From an uncultured Methylococcaceae bacterium (GTDB lineage: Bacteria > Pseudomonadota > Gammaproteobacteria > Methylococcales > Methylococcaceae): 36,963 bases of DNA. The notes beneath the pieces are model-generated. The model made no database searches. It saw only the letters and a list, made by a program, of their open reading frames with translations, and had not been told where the DNA came from. Positions 24,951 through 33,892 of the stretch are shown in pieces. The stretch spans positions 1-36,963 of the forward strand of contig CAIWDB010000004.1 in NCBI GenBank assembly GCA_903911305.1, in the 5' to 3' direction. Within the stretch, counting starts at the first letter, position 1. Every line of letters begins with the position of its first letter. The translations under genes were made by a program, and so were the position numbers.

Positions 24951-27413
24951 ATGAACATCAAACCAATTTTGATCGTCACTTCACTGATAGCCATCTTCAA
25001 TACCTCGAAAGCGTCAATGGAGATAGCTCAAATACCCTTGTCGGTATGTTTGAGCGACACCGCATTCCGTTCATTCACCTCATTGGTGGCCGATCCGGCT
25101 GGCAGGGCTGTTTATCAAGCCAAATTTCGAACGACTACCGGGGACTTTGCAACATCACCCGATTGGAGTGGCAAGCTATTGGCCTATAAAGTGACGAGTG
25201 GAAGTTTAGCGAGCAGTTCGCTTTGGGAAGCCGGAAGCCTACTTGCTAACAATAAGGATCGGAAGCTTTATACCTTGCATGATGAAGTTATTGATGAAGC
25301 TCACTGTTTCGACCCCCCTTGCGACGCATCTCAAGTGATCACGGAATTCGATTGGCAATACCTCAGCGACTTACAACAAAATCTAATCGATCCATCAACG
25401 GGAATAGACACAACCTCTACTTCAGGCCAAGAGATTATGAATTATTTTAGAGGTTCAACTGCAAAGGAATCCCCAAACGGCATCTATAGGGCAAGGACTT
25501 CTTTGCTAGGCGACATTGTCAACTCAGACCCTGTATTTGTCGGGTCTGAGGATTATGGATATTACAATTTACCGGGTAATGAAGGTTCTAAATATCAGAG
25601 TTTCATGAATTCAAAAATACCAATCGATAACACTGACCCGCGTCCAAGAATGATTTATGTCGGCAGCAATGAAGGTATGCTGCATGGGTTTGAAGCAGGT
25701 ACATGGAACGGGGATTCCACTAAACCCAAAACTTTCGACTACGGAACGGGAACAGAGATTTTTGCTTTCATTCCCGGCATTGTGATCAATTTCAATATGC
25801 ATGAACGGGCATACATCCGGCAAGACAGTTACAACCACTCATACCTAGTGGATGGTTCACCTAGAGTGGGCGATGCCTACTTTTCTAGTGCTTGGCATAC
25901 AATATTGTTGGGTGCTACGGGAGCGAGTCCGCCTTCAGATCAAAATTTGACTGGACCACAAGACAAAGATAATCATCTCGGTGATGCAACTGGTGGACGG
26001 GGAATATACGCACTAGATATAACCGATCCGAGGGAATTCAACGATATCACCTCTGGTAAATCGAAAGTGCTTTGGGAGCTCAACAACTACACGGCGGCTA
26101 ACGGTGATGCCGACCTTGGCATGACGATGGCTCAACCCACTTTGGCAAGGATGCAAAACGGCAAATGGGCTGCCATTGTCAGTAATGGTTATAACAGTCC
26201 AAACCAAAAACCAGTTTTGTATATTCTGGACATTAGCCTGAAACCGGGTGACTCGGGTTTCATTATGCGAAAATTTTCGCCTTGCACCTCAGTAGCCGAT
26301 GGAGGGGAAGGGGGAAGCAGTTACTGCCCCACCGGCATGGATAACGGTCTTTCAACACCGATTGCGGTGGATGTTAATAATGATCGAAGAGTGGACTATA
26401 TCTATGCAGGGGATTTAGTCGGTAACCTCTGGAAATTCGATGTCAACTGCCCTAGCCCTAGTCAAAGCACAGGCGACGATGCCAGTTGCAAACCCAAAGA
26501 CTCTTGGAAAGTCGCCAATGGAGTCAAACCCTTATTTGTCGCCTGCACTAACAGCGGGACTTCCTGCGACAAACAGAATCGTCAACCGATCACTGGCAAG
26601 CCGCAAGTTGGAAGTGTCAGCGCGACGCAGGGTAATGCCATGTATACCACATCTAGCACCAAGCCGTCGGTGATGGTGTATTTTGGAACCGGGAAATACT
26701 TGGAACTTTCCGACAGGTCAGTCGATAGCAAGCAAAAGCAAACTTTTTATGCCTTATGGGATAAAAACACTGGTAATGCCACCGATGACAATTCCATAAG
26801 CAACCGCAACTTGTTAAAAGAGCAGACGATTATTACCCATTATAAAATTACCCGCACAGCTAAAGGCACGGACTACGTGGATAATTTGCGGGTTACTTCT
26901 AATGAAAGCCCTTGTTATGAGCTGACAAAAGATTGTAAAGCACAACAGTTAGGCTGGTACATGGAGCTAACCACCCCTAATAATTCACCGAGTGAACGAG
27001 TGATTAGTTTTCCGCTATTAATATCCGGTAATATATTATTTACCACCTTAATCCCTTCACCCACTCCTTGTGATAAAGATACAGGCCCATTCAGTTGGAT
27101 TATGGAATTGGATGCGATTACTGGCTCCCGGTTAGGTTCTTCACCGTTCGATGTTTATGGTGCGGGCGGATCAGCCACCCCGGATAATAAAATTAATATC
27201 AACGATATGGTCTATTTGTCTGTGTCAGAAAATAAATCTGAGCAAGTGGCACCCACAGGGCTTAAGAGTACTGTTGGCGTGGTCAAAACACCGGCGGTCG
27301 TTCCCAACAAAGATGTTGTTGACAAATTTTTTGGTGGATCGACAGGTGAAATTCAGAAAGTCACTGACCCAGGCAGTCCGCTAGGCCGGGTTTCTTGGCG
27401 GCAATTGCGCTAA
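24951..27413 (+). CDS. pilY1: PilY1-type pilus tip protein lacking the vWA domain
   Basis: This 820-residue exported protein has a signal peptide (residues about 1-21) and mature start MEIAQIPL, which matches the usual N-terminus of PilY1. Typical PilY1 then has a von Willebrand A domain with a metal site. Here that region is missing, and the chain moves at once to the central region (WSGKLLAYKV, RARTSLLGDIVNSDPVFVG). The C-terminal beta-propeller is intact, with IYVGSNEGMLHGFEA and the calcium-binding loop DVNNDRRVD near residue 474, which in Pseudomonas controls pilus extension and retraction. Family members are usually 1000-1200 residues. The gene lies in the normal place, so it is probably a functional short form. 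Confidence 0.9.
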   Translation: MNIKPILIVTSLIAIFNTSKASMEIAQIPLSVCLSDTAFRSFTSLVADPAGRAVYQAKFRTTTGDFATSPDWSGKLLAYKVTSGSLASSSLWEAGSLLANNKDRKLYTLHDEVIDEAHCFDPPCDASQVITEFDWQYLSDLQQNLIDPSTGIDTTSTSGQEIMNYFRGSTAKESPNGIYRARTSLLGDIVNSDPVFVGSEDYGYYNLPGNEGSKYQSFMNSKIPIDNTDPRPRMIYVGSNEGMLHGFEAGTWNGDSTKPKTFDYGTGTEIFAFIPGIVINFNMHERAYIRQDSYNHSYLVDGSPRVGDAYFSSAWHTILLGATGASPPSDQNLTGPQDKDNHLGDATGGRGIYALDITDPREFNDITSGKSKVLWELNNYTAANGDADLGMTMAQPTLARMQNGKWAAIVSNGYNSPNQKPVLYILDISLKPGDSGFIMRKFSPCTSVADGGEGGSSYCPTGMDNGLSTPIAVDVNNDRRVDYIYAGDLVGNLWKFDVNCPSPSQSTGDDASCKPKDSWKVANGVKPLFVACTNSGTSCDKQNRQPITGKPQVGSVSATQGNAMYTTSSTKPSVMVYFGTGKYLELSDRSVDSKQKQTFYALWDKNTGNATDDNSISNRNLLKEQTIITHYKITRTAKGTDYVDNLRVTSNESPCYELTKDCKAQQLGWYMELTTPNNSPSERVISFPLLISGNILFTTLIPSPTPCDKDTGPFSWIMELDAITGSRLGSSPFDVYGAGGSATPDNKININDMVYLSVSENKSEQVAPTGLKSTVGVVKTPAVVPNKDVVDKFFGGSTGEIQKVTDPGSPLGRVSWRQLR

Positions 27414-27440
27414 TTTAACACATTACACGTTGCCGAGACT

Positions 27441-27959
27441 ATGACAACTAAGAACATAACCGGTTTTAGCCTGATTGAATTGATTTTTACGGTGTCAATC
27501 ATAGGAATTTTAGCGACGATTGCTTACCCAGCTTATAGGGGGCATATGACCAAAACACGCAGGACGGAGGCCATGCAACTATTACTGCAAGATGCCGGCT
27601 TTATGGAACGGTTTTATACCGAATATGGCTGTTATAGAAATAGGGGTGATGACGGAATTTGCGGTACCACCGACGATAGCAATCCAGAATACCCCGCAGT
27701 GTCTCCTCCTCCCATAATGCCCTATTCGTGCTCACCCGCCATGGACAACAACGAGAAATGTTTTAAAGTTGAAAATGTCGGGAAAGTCTTTTACAAAATT
27801 AGTCTTGATGCCGCCACTGGCTCTAATGGGTCAACTTTCACATTGACAGCCGATCCTTCAGGCACGCCGCAGGAAAGTGATGGCAAACTGACCCTTGACA
27901 ATAACGCTACCCATGGATGGCCCAAAAACCCAAGCGGGAACGTCAAGAGCTGGCAGTGA
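27441..27959 (+). CDS. pilE: Type IV pilin PilE
   Basis: This 172-residue prepilin has leader MTTKNITG and mature start FSLIELIFTVSIIGILATIAYPAYRGH, the standard type IV pilin helix with Glu5. The segment RRTEAMQLLLQDAGFMERFYTEYGCY follows, as in PilE-type minor pilins at the end of the Pseudomonas pilV-pilE operon. Two C-terminal cysteines (CSP, CFK) could form a loop. It ends with the GWPKNPSGN-type tail common in this group. It is the last gene of the operon and converges with the DUF2914 gene, 66 bases away. Confidence 0.92.
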   Translation: MTTKNITGFSLIELIFTVSIIGILATIAYPAYRGHMTKTRRTEAMQLLLQDAGFMERFYTEYGCYRNRGDDGICGTTDDSNPEYPAVSPPPIMPYSCSPAMDNNEKCFKVENVGKVFYKISLDAATGSNGSTFTLTADPSGTPQESDGKLTLDNNATHGWPKNPSGNVKSWQ

Positions 27960-28025
27960 AAGCGGTCTAGTGATTCCAAGGTTAAACCGCATAAGCCCCT
28001 AGGGCAAAACTCCAAAAAGAATTTG

Positions 28026-28790
28026 TCAATGGACTTGAAAATTGGTTTTAGCCAAAATTCTATTGTTTCCATCGACTATCTTAACTTCCCATGGACCCAT
28101 CATGATGCGGTCAATGAATTTGCTTGAAACGGCTGCTTGAGGGCTACGCTTAATGGGAATCCGCGCATGGGCAATGCGTTTGCCTTTCCATAGCCAATCA
28201 TGATAAAGAACCTTGCCTTTCAGTCCCGCGGTTTCCATGAACAGGTAAACACGAATCAAGCCTTTGTCATTCATCGGAATGGTTTGACCAATGATATCGA
28301 GAGGTGCGTCATCTTTGATACCGCTGGTCAATTGAGCGCGTTTGATGCTTGCATCCAATATGACGACGGTTGAGTTGATCGGCTTATCCAATTCTACACC
28401 CGAGGGGGGTGACTCGCCGGGTATTTTGCCCTCAAGGCTTTTCGCCACAACTGGCTGAGTCGGTTGCGGATTGGCATCAACGGCTCCAATGCTTTCCTTA
28501 GCCATTTTGGCTTCCACAGGTCTGACCGGTTCAAGGGGTCGATTATCGACCGGCGGATTCACTGCCACTACCTTTGGACTCGGCGTTTGCAAATCAGCCT
28601 GATGATTGTCATCCGATTGATTAAAAAAATGTCTACCCCCCCAAATGAGGACTGCTATCAGCGCGAACAATAGGCATAGCGCCGCGATGATCCTCTCCCA
28701 ATGATATTCGACCACAACTTTAGGTTTGGGTGGCTCAGTTTGTTCAAGGGACTGGGTATTGACTACACGGATTCTGAGTTTTTCGGGCAT
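28026..28790 (-). CDS. DUF2914 domain protein with one membrane anchor
   Basis: This 254-residue protein has a short cytoplasmic tail and one transmembrane helix (about residues 34-52). A proline-rich low-complexity linker (about 55-135) follows, then a C-terminal DUF2914 domain (VILDASIKRAQLTSGI, VYLFMETAGLKGKVLYHDWLWKG, FIDRIMMGPWEVKIVDG). The domain is a beta-sandwich, likely periplasmic, of unknown function. It is followed on the same strand by no close gene. The neighbouring pilus operon is convergent, so a functional link is not implied. Confidence 0.85.
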   Translation of the reverse strand: MPEKLRIRVVNTQSLEQTEPPKPKVVVEYHWERIIAALCLLFALIAVLIWGGRHFFNQSDDNHQADLQTPSPKVVAVNPPVDNRPLEPVRPVEAKMAKESIGAVDANPQPTQPVVAKSLEGKIPGESPPSGVELDKPINSTVVILDASIKRAQLTSGIKDDAPLDIIGQTIPMNDKGLIRVYLFMETAGLKGKVLYHDWLWKGKRIAHARIPIKRSPQAAVSSKFIDRIMMGPWEVKIVDGNNRILAKTNFQVH

Positions 28791-28880
28791 GGTCTAAGCC
28801 TGACAACGAATATTAAGCATTACTGATAAAGCCTATGACAGCTTGAGGGGAATGTCACCACAAGTTTCGGAAATGGCATG

Positions 28881-30518
28881 TCAACGCCAAGCACCCAGCC
28901 ATAAAACCACACCCAACCCGGCTAGGCAGGCACTGACTAGGGGTATGTTGGGCACTTCTGCCGGCCCGGTTCCCAACAACAACGCTGCCGAAACTAACAA
29001 CGCTGAACCCCCTATGCTTGCCACCGTGCGCTGACGGTTGCGGCGCATTTCTAGGCGTAATTTGTCAAACTCCCGGTTATCTAAGCGCATTTCCATCTTG
29101 CCATTAACCACTTTATATAGCGCATCATGCACCAAACTCGGCATTTCCGGCCATTGTGCCGCCCATTCCGGCAGGTGTGTGCGCAATTTGTTATAAACCG
29201 CTTGCGGACCCAATTGGCGGCGGAACCAGTTTTCTAGAAACGGCTTGGCGGTTTGCCAGAGGTCAAGCTCGGGATAAAGGTCTCTACCCAAGCCCTCAAT
29301 GTTCAACAGGGTTTTTTGCAGCAGTACCAATTGTGGTTGCACTTGCATATCGAAACGGCGGGCCACTTGAAACAACCGCAGCAACAAATGACCGTAGGAA
29401 ATTTCTTTCAACGGCTTCTCAAAAATGGGTTCGCTGACGGTGCGTATGGCCGACTCGAATTCTTCGACTCGGGTGTCCGCCGGAACCCAACCCGATTCAA
29501 TGTGCATTTCCGCGCAACGCCGATAATCGCGTTTGAAAAAAGCATGTAAATTTTCCGCCACATAGTGCTGGTCGGCTTTGGTGAGCGTGCCGACAATACC
29601 AAAATCTATGGCGATATATTGGTTATTGGGTCCGACAAAAATATTGCCGGGATGCATGTCGGCATGGAAAAAGTTATCCCTAAACACTTGGGTGAAAAAT
29701 ATCTCCACGCCACGATCCGCCAGTATCTTCAAATCCACGCCTTCGCGCTTAAGCCGGGCCACATCGCCTACCGGGATGCCGCCTACTTTCTCCATCACCA
29801 TCGTATCTTGGCGGGTGTAGTCCCAATATATTTTGGGGATGTACAGCATCTCGGAATTCTCAAAATGACGACGGATTTCCGAGGCATTGGCGGCTTCCCG
29901 CACCAAGTCCAGTTCGTCGATAATGGTTTTCTCGAACTCTGCCACCACTTCGACCGGGCGCAGCCGACGGGCATCCGGCAAAAAACGGCGGGCCAGCTTC
30001 GCCAATTCATACAACAAGGCAAGATCAGATCGAATACGCTTTTCGATGCCGGGCCGCAACACCTTGACCACCACATCTTCGCCGGTATGCAAACGGGCGG
30101 TATGGACTTGGGCTATGGAGGCCGAAGCCAATGGAGTCTCGTCAAATTCGCGGAAAATCTCAAGAACTGGCTTTCCTAATGATTTTTCGATAATTTTACG
30201 CGCTTCCTCGCCGGGAAAGGGTGGAACACGATCTTGCAGCTTGACCAGTTCATCGGCGATGTCTTCTGGCAGCAAATCACGCCGAGTGGACAGGGTTTGA
30301 CCGAACTTGACAAAAATCGGGCCTAACTCTTCCAACGCCTCGCGTATGCGCACCCCACGCGGGCCTTGCTTGGAACGCCGCCAATAACTAGGCGATAAAA
30401 CCGCCAGATAGCGCACCGGACGAAATAGATGGGTGGCAAGGATCAAATCATCCAAACCGTGGTAAATTAATACCCACTGAATATGCAATAAACGGCGGAG
30501 AACGGAAAATTGATTCAC
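28881..30518 (-). CDS. ubiB: Ubiquinone biosynthesis protein kinase-like UbiB
   Basis: This 545-residue membrane-bound atypical kinase/ATPase is needed for coenzyme Q biosynthesis. The UbiB/ADCK KxGQ motif is at Lys71 ([19 protein letters not shown]). The alanine-rich nucleotide loop follows ([14 protein letters not shown]), then [11 protein letters not shown] and the catalytic-like [13 protein letters not shown] and [10 protein letters not shown]. Two C-terminal transmembrane helices (about 500-543) anchor it. Length is normal. The start is a GTG at 30518 with AGGAAAA about eight bases upstream. It is separated from ubiJ by about 1.6 kb of accessory genes, although the two are normally adjacent. 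Confidence 0.94.
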   Translation of the reverse strand: MNQFSVLRRLLHIQWVLIYHGLDDLILATHLFRPVRYLAVLSPSYWRRSKQGPRGVRIREALEELGPIFVKFGQTLSTRRDLLPEDIADELVKLQDRVPPFPGEEARKIIEKSLGKPVLEIFREFDETPLASASIAQVHTARLHTGEDVVVKVLRPGIEKRIRSDLALLYELAKLARRFLPDARRLRPVEVVAEFEKTIIDELDLVREAANASEIRRHFENSEMLYIPKIYWDYTRQDTMVMEKVGGIPVGDVARLKREGVDLKILADRGVEIFFTQVFRDNFFHADMHPGNIFVGPNNQYIAIDFGIVGTLTKADQHYVAENLHAFFKRDYRRCAEMHIESGWVPADTRVEEFESAIRTVSEPIFEKPLKEISYGHLLLRLFQVARRFDMQVQPQLVLLQKTLLNIEGLGRDLYPELDLWQTAKPFLENWFRRQLGPQAVYNKLRTHLPEWAAQWPEMPSLVHDALYKVVNGKMEMRLDNREFDKLRLEMRRNRQRTVASIGGSALLVSAALLLGTGPAEVPNIPLVSACLAGLGVVLWLGAWR

Positions 30519-30548
30519 TAAAGATTTTCCTAAATTATAAATTGGTTT

Positions 30549-30941
30549 TCACGAAATAACTGATTTAACTCGTGCATGGGGAATATTTGGGCTGGTAGGG
30601 TCTACGGTTATTTCACGTCTACTAGGATTTACGATCAAATCCATATCTTCCATTGGGATCGCTCCAAGCAATACTTCATCGCCCAGCACCAGTGCGCCAA
30701 CATAGCAAAATCGCTTGCCAAATGAAACCTTTACCGGCCCAACATAAGGGACATTGGAACTGCGTCCATCAGCAACCGATACTTCGCGCATGGATTCTCT
30801 CTCTAACTGAAGTTGGTTGGCTATATGTTCAGGTATGCACAACATCAAAGCTCCCGTATCAGCCAAAGCATTGGTCTTGATGGATGACAAATTGGGTTGG
30901 CGAGGATTGCTTAATTCAATTTCAGCGAAAACATGACCCAT
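30549..30941 (-). CDS. Clan AA (retropepsin-like) aspartic protease
   Basis: This 130-residue protein has the single-lobe retropepsin fold expected to work as a homodimer. The catalytic motif is Asp28-Thr-Gly-Ala in ALADTGALMLCIP. The second conserved element [23 protein letters not shown] is the flap/C-terminal strand region of this bacterial group. No signal peptide is visible. It begins 12 bases after the small antitoxin-like gene and is probably co-transcribed with it. A paralogue lies at the right edge of the window with the same [12 protein letters not shown] segment. Its substrate is unknown. Confidence 0.85.
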   Translation of the reverse strand: MGHVFAEIELSNPRQPNLSSIKTNALADTGALMLCIPEHIANQLQLERESMREVSVADGRSSNVPYVGPVKVSFGKRFCYVGALVLGDEVLLGAIPMEDMDLIVNPSRREITVDPTSPNIPHARVKSVIS

Positions 30942-30953
30942 TTTGATTAGCCC

Positions 30954-31151
30954 TTATAGCTTATTTCCAATTAATTCTCTCGCTTTGCGACTGACTTCTT
31001 CGGAGGAAATTAACTGAACCAAACCCTCATCGATTTCACGCGCCCGAAGCACTGCTTCATCTAACCATTCCTTCTCAAAATCTGACTTGGAAAGTTGTTC
31101 GAATTCTAGCCTCGATTTTTTGATTTTAGCATCTAAACTAAGTTTATTCAT
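30954..31151 (-). CDS. Small addiction-module-type (Unstab_antitox-like) protein
   Basis: This protein of about 65 residues is helical, with KSDFEKEWLDEAVLRAREIDEGLVQLISSEEV-type text. The W-x-EA-xRA-ExxxG pattern resembles the unstable antitoxin family (pfam09720) that pairs with ParE-type toxins. No ParE/RelE toxin is next to it; its only close partner is the aspartic protease. The ATG at 31151 starts the shorter reading. A TTG at 31181 overlaps the TGA of the upstream restriction-like gene and would add ten residues. Family assignment is moderate. Confidence 0.6.
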   Translation of the reverse strand: MNKLSLDAKIKKSRLEFEQLSKSDFEKEWLDEAVLRAREIDEGLVQLISSEEVSRKARELIGNKL

Positions 31152-31177
31152 ATAAGACAAAGAATTTGTTACAGATA

Positions 31178-32084
31178 TCAAACCTTTTGCTTCCCAGTTA
31201 TCGGATTAATATATATTAGACCTTTAGTTTGAGCGGCTTTGATTTTTTTATCTAGCATATCAGAAAACCCAATAATCCCTTCTAAAACCAAAGTAATATC
31301 TTCGCCATCAATAAAAACGGTTTTGATTGCTTTACCAGTTATTAGAGAATTTACAACATTATCACTGAATCCATTTATAGATACAAAAAACCTCTACCAT
31401 ACATTTTTCCTTCGATCTTTCCAGCAAATTGATATACAGGTTCGTTTGCTGAGGCTTTATCTTGCCACTTGGCTTCAATTAAATAATGTTCACCTTCAAA
31501 TTTTATAGAACCATCAATTTGTTCGCCATTCACCCTAAAAGGCTCAGTTACATCAAGGAAATATAACTTAGCCAATGATTGTAGTATATCTTCTAATTCA
31601 TAACCGCGCTTTGAACCGACTGTTTTACCTTGTAGAAGCGATATAAATTTCTCTTTCAAATGAGGAAGAGTGGTTGCTGGAATTTTAGCCTCAGATTCTT
31701 TCCGATCACGCTCTTTACGTTGTTCTTGAATTTTATGATGCGAATTTCTTGTAACTGTTTCAAATGAGAGATTGACCTTTCCGCTTCAACTCGATTGAGT
31801 TGTTTTAGATTGTCGAAGTAGTAAGGATCGAAATGTTCCCATTCGATAAGCGATTGCAGCATTGCCCGAAAAGAACCAAGCCCCCCATCAACTCTGTCGT
31901 TCAAAACATCGAACATTATATCGACAATATCTTTTCTGTTAAGGGTTTTGTAATCACCAATTTTATCGAGATCATTCTTTGTGCAACTATTGCTTTTAAA
32001 GAAATCAATAATATCATTCTTAGGCCACAATAATTTTAATATGCAATCGCGCATTGCATTTTTGATGTCGTTGGGGAAGATCAT
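31178..32084 (-). pseudogene. Mrr-like restriction endonuclease, disrupted by two frameshifts
   Basis: Three reading-frame pieces join into one protein of about 300 residues. Piece 1 is helical and runs from MIFPNDIKNAMRDCILKLL to HLKQLQEIR. Piece 2 reads HKIQEQRKERDRKESEAK, then EKFISLLQGKTVGSKRGYELE and a PD-(D/E)xK core (Asp in GEQIDGSI, Glu and Lys in LIEAKWQDK). Piece 3 reads VSINGFSDNVVNSLI to GLIYINP. Each junction needs one added base: near 31740, and at a T6 run (31385-31390). The T6 sits as T TTT TTG in the right phase for -1 slippage. The gene is either decayed or partly rescued by slippage. It interrupts the ubi cluster. Confidence 0.75.
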
Positions 32085-32110
32085 TGGTTTCAAGTCAAAG
32101 TAAACTTTAA

Positions 32111-32761
32111 TTACAAATTAAATTTATTTGAGATATCCTCATTTATTCTCTCATACAACCTCAAAACCCTAGCCTCCAACCTATCACAATCCGCTCTTAA
32201 AGTATCCACCTCCGCATTAAACAATTCCGCCTCTGCGGGGGCCGGCAACTCGCGGCTTTCCTCTTGCAAATATTCGGCAACATTCTGTTGAAATGCCTCC
32301 ACGGTTTCGACGCGCCAAGCATGGGATTCACGCAAGTCACTGACGATTTGAGCGGCAAATGATGGGCCGATAAAACGAGCAGCCAGACCTTCCCAGTCAA
32401 ACTCCAGCTTGTTAAACAGCCTCTGGAAGCGCCGTGCCACTTTCATATCGCCCTCAATCACCACGCCACCGGAAAACAATACCCGCAACGGGGAACCGCC
32501 TAGCCCCATCTGCGCAAAGGCCAACGGTGAGCCAGTAAAACTCACATCCGGCTCGGCTTCAAAGCTGGGCAATATTTCAACGGTGGTTTCGCTAGGGCAA
32601 AGGTAAATCTGCCAATCAAACGGCACGAACTTCAAGGCGATAACTTTACCAGCAATCGGGCTTAGGTATTGCTGACTATTGGTGGATAGTTGCAGAAAAC
32701 GACCCATCGCATCGCCGAACAAGGAGGCGAAAACTTCAGGTAACAAGCTTGAACCAGCCAT
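32111..32761 (-). CDS. ubiJ: Ubiquinone biosynthesis accessory factor UbiJ (SCP2 domain)
   Basis: This 216-residue protein has an N-terminal SCP2 sterol-carrier-like lipid-binding domain (LPEVFASLFGDAMGRFLQL, then KVIALKFVPFDWQIYLCPS, FTGSPLAFAQMGLG, GVVIEGDMKVARRFQRLF). A C-terminal helical/coiled region with LRADCDRLEARVLRLYERI follows. UbiJ with UbiK supports the soluble Ubi complex. I chose the ATG at 32761, four bases after the ubiE stop, instead of the longer frame to 32833 that overlaps ubiE. The expected neighbour ubiB is displaced by inserted genes. Confidence 0.92.
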   Translation of the reverse strand: MAGSSLLPEVFASLFGDAMGRFLQLSTNSQQYLSPIAGKVIALKFVPFDWQIYLCPSETTVEILPSFEAEPDVSFTGSPLAFAQMGLGGSPLRVLFSGGVVIEGDMKVARRFQRLFNKLEFDWEGLAARFIGPSFAAQIVSDLRESHAWRVETVEAFQQNVAEYLQEESRELPAPAEAELFNAEVDTLRADCDRLEARVLRLYERINEDISNKFNL

Positions 32762-32765
32762 AGCG

Positions 32766-33512
32766 TTAAAACTTATAGCCGCGATGCACAGCAACGACAC
32801 CTTGGGTGATATTGAAAAATTCACAACGCTCAAAGCCCGCCTCAGCCAACATTTTTTTCAGGGTCTCTTGGTTTGGATGCATACGGATGGATTCAGCCAA
32901 ATAGCGGTAACTCTCGGAGTCATTGGCAATCAGCTTGCCTAGGAATGGCAAGATTTTAAATGAGTACACATCATAGCCTTTCTTCAGCAAATCGCCCTGC
33001 ACTTCGGAAAACTCCAAAATAATAATACGTCCGCCCGGTTTCAGCACCCGATGGATGGATTTCAAGGCATCTTCTTTGTGGGTGACATTGCGCAAGCCGA
33101 AGGCAATGCTGACACAATCGAATGAATTATCCGGGAATGGCAGCTTTTCCGCGTCAATCTGGGCATATTGGACATTGCCAGCCACACCTTCATCAATCAA
33201 CCGATCTCGCCCCCGTTGCAGCATGGCAGCGTTGATGTCGGAAAGCACCACTCTCCCCGTCGGCCCGACTCGTTTTTGGAACAACGCAGTCATGTCCCCC
33301 GTGCCGCCGGCCAAATCCAGCACTTGTTCACCCGCACTAACATGGCTAAGTTGGATGGCAATGCGCTTCCAGATGCGGTGTATGCCCATCGACATCAAGT
33401 CGTTCATGATGTCGTACTTGCCCGCCACCGAGTCGAATACGCCCTTGACCAGCTTGGCCTTATCGCTTACCGGTACGTCTTTGAAGCCGAAATGTGTAGT
33501 GTTGTCTGTCAT
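32766..33512 (-). CDS. ubiE: Ubiquinone/menaquinone C-methyltransferase UbiE
   Basis: This 248-residue SAM-dependent methyltransferase methylates the ring carbon of ubiquinone and menaquinone precursors. It has [17 protein letters not shown] at the start, the SAM-binding motif [11 protein letters not shown] (about 65-74) and the [15 protein letters not shown] and [13 protein letters not shown] signatures of UbiE/Coq5. Length is normal. I chose the ATG at 33512; the frame is open to 33542. It is the first gene of the ubiE-ubiJ pair, with ubiB further downstream. Confidence 0.95.
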   Translation of the reverse strand: MTDNTTHFGFKDVPVSDKAKLVKGVFDSVAGKYDIMNDLMSMGIHRIWKRIAIQLSHVSAGEQVLDLAGGTGDMTALFQKRVGPTGRVVLSDINAAMLQRGRDRLIDEGVAGNVQYAQIDAEKLPFPDNSFDCVSIAFGLRNVTHKEDALKSIHRVLKPGGRIIILEFSEVQGDLLKKGYDVYSFKILPFLGKLIANDSESYRYLAESIRMHPNQETLKKMLAEAGFERCEFFNITQGVVAVHRGYKF

Positions 33513-33578
33513 GGTTAGTCTCGTTGTGTACTCCACGCCCAAGGGAATTGGGCGAAAAAGATTAATTATTGATAAAAT

Positions 33579-33875
33579 TTATTTTGAAGACTCAGCTTGG
33601 TTCCTATTTTGAAAGAGGGCTTCAACTTCCGCCAAAGACAATTGGGTTAGTCTTGCAACCTGAGATTGTGATAGCCCCTCGGTCAGTAGATTGACGGCAA
33701 TAGCCAAGGCTTGTTGGTGTGCTCCAAGTTCTACACCTTGCTCAACCCCCATCTCCATGCCCTTTTCCATGCCTTTTTCCAAGCCCTTTTCCATGCCTTT
33801 TTCCAAGCCCTTTTCCATACCCTTTTTCAGTCCCATACGATAAGTAGGCAGTTCTTCGTAATTGATCGTCAACAT
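33579..33875 (-). CDS. Small KGxE-repeat protein resembling the C-terminal tail of Rpn/PD-(D/E)xK transposase-like proteins
   Basis: This 98-residue protein starts MLTINYEELPTYRMG. It continues into about nine imperfect copies of a KGME/KGLE unit (about residues 17-50), then a helical end with NLLTEGLSQSQVARLTQLSLAEVEALF. This layout is the C-terminal part of Rpn-type (YhgA-like/DUF4351-like) proteins, whose nuclease-like N-terminal domain is absent here. The ATG at 33875 has a strong GAGGAG sequence six bases upstream, so the short form may be expressed on its own. Its function is unknown. It is downstream of a long inverted repeat. Confidence 0.65.
   Translation of the reverse strand: MLTINYEELPTYRMGLKKGMEKGLEKGMEKGLEKGMEKGMEMGVEQGVELGAHQQALAIAVNLLTEGLSQSQVARLTQLSLAEVEALFQNRNQAESSK
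33733..33833. repeat. Degenerate 12-base tandem repeat inside the coding region
   Basis: The minus strand repeats units encoding KGME/KGLE (12 bases each), visible on the plus strand as alternating ccatgcctttt and ccaagcccttt blocks. Such repeats can change copy number by slippage without breaking the frame, since one unit is four codons. This is likely the source of the length variation common in these proteins. Confidence 0.7.
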
Positions 33876-33892
33876 GTTCAACTCCTCTTCAA

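Noticed and set aside
29565-30179. Plus-strand frame of 204 codons
   Set aside because: It is antisense to the conserved kinase core of ubiB; no family features.
30954-31181. Considered as a classical ParD/ParE toxin-antitoxin pair
   Set aside because: The adjacent gene is a protease with DTGA, not a ParE/RelE-fold toxin.
33733-33833. Repeats considered as a CRISPR-like array
   Set aside because: The units are 12-base coding repeats without spacers; no cas genes.
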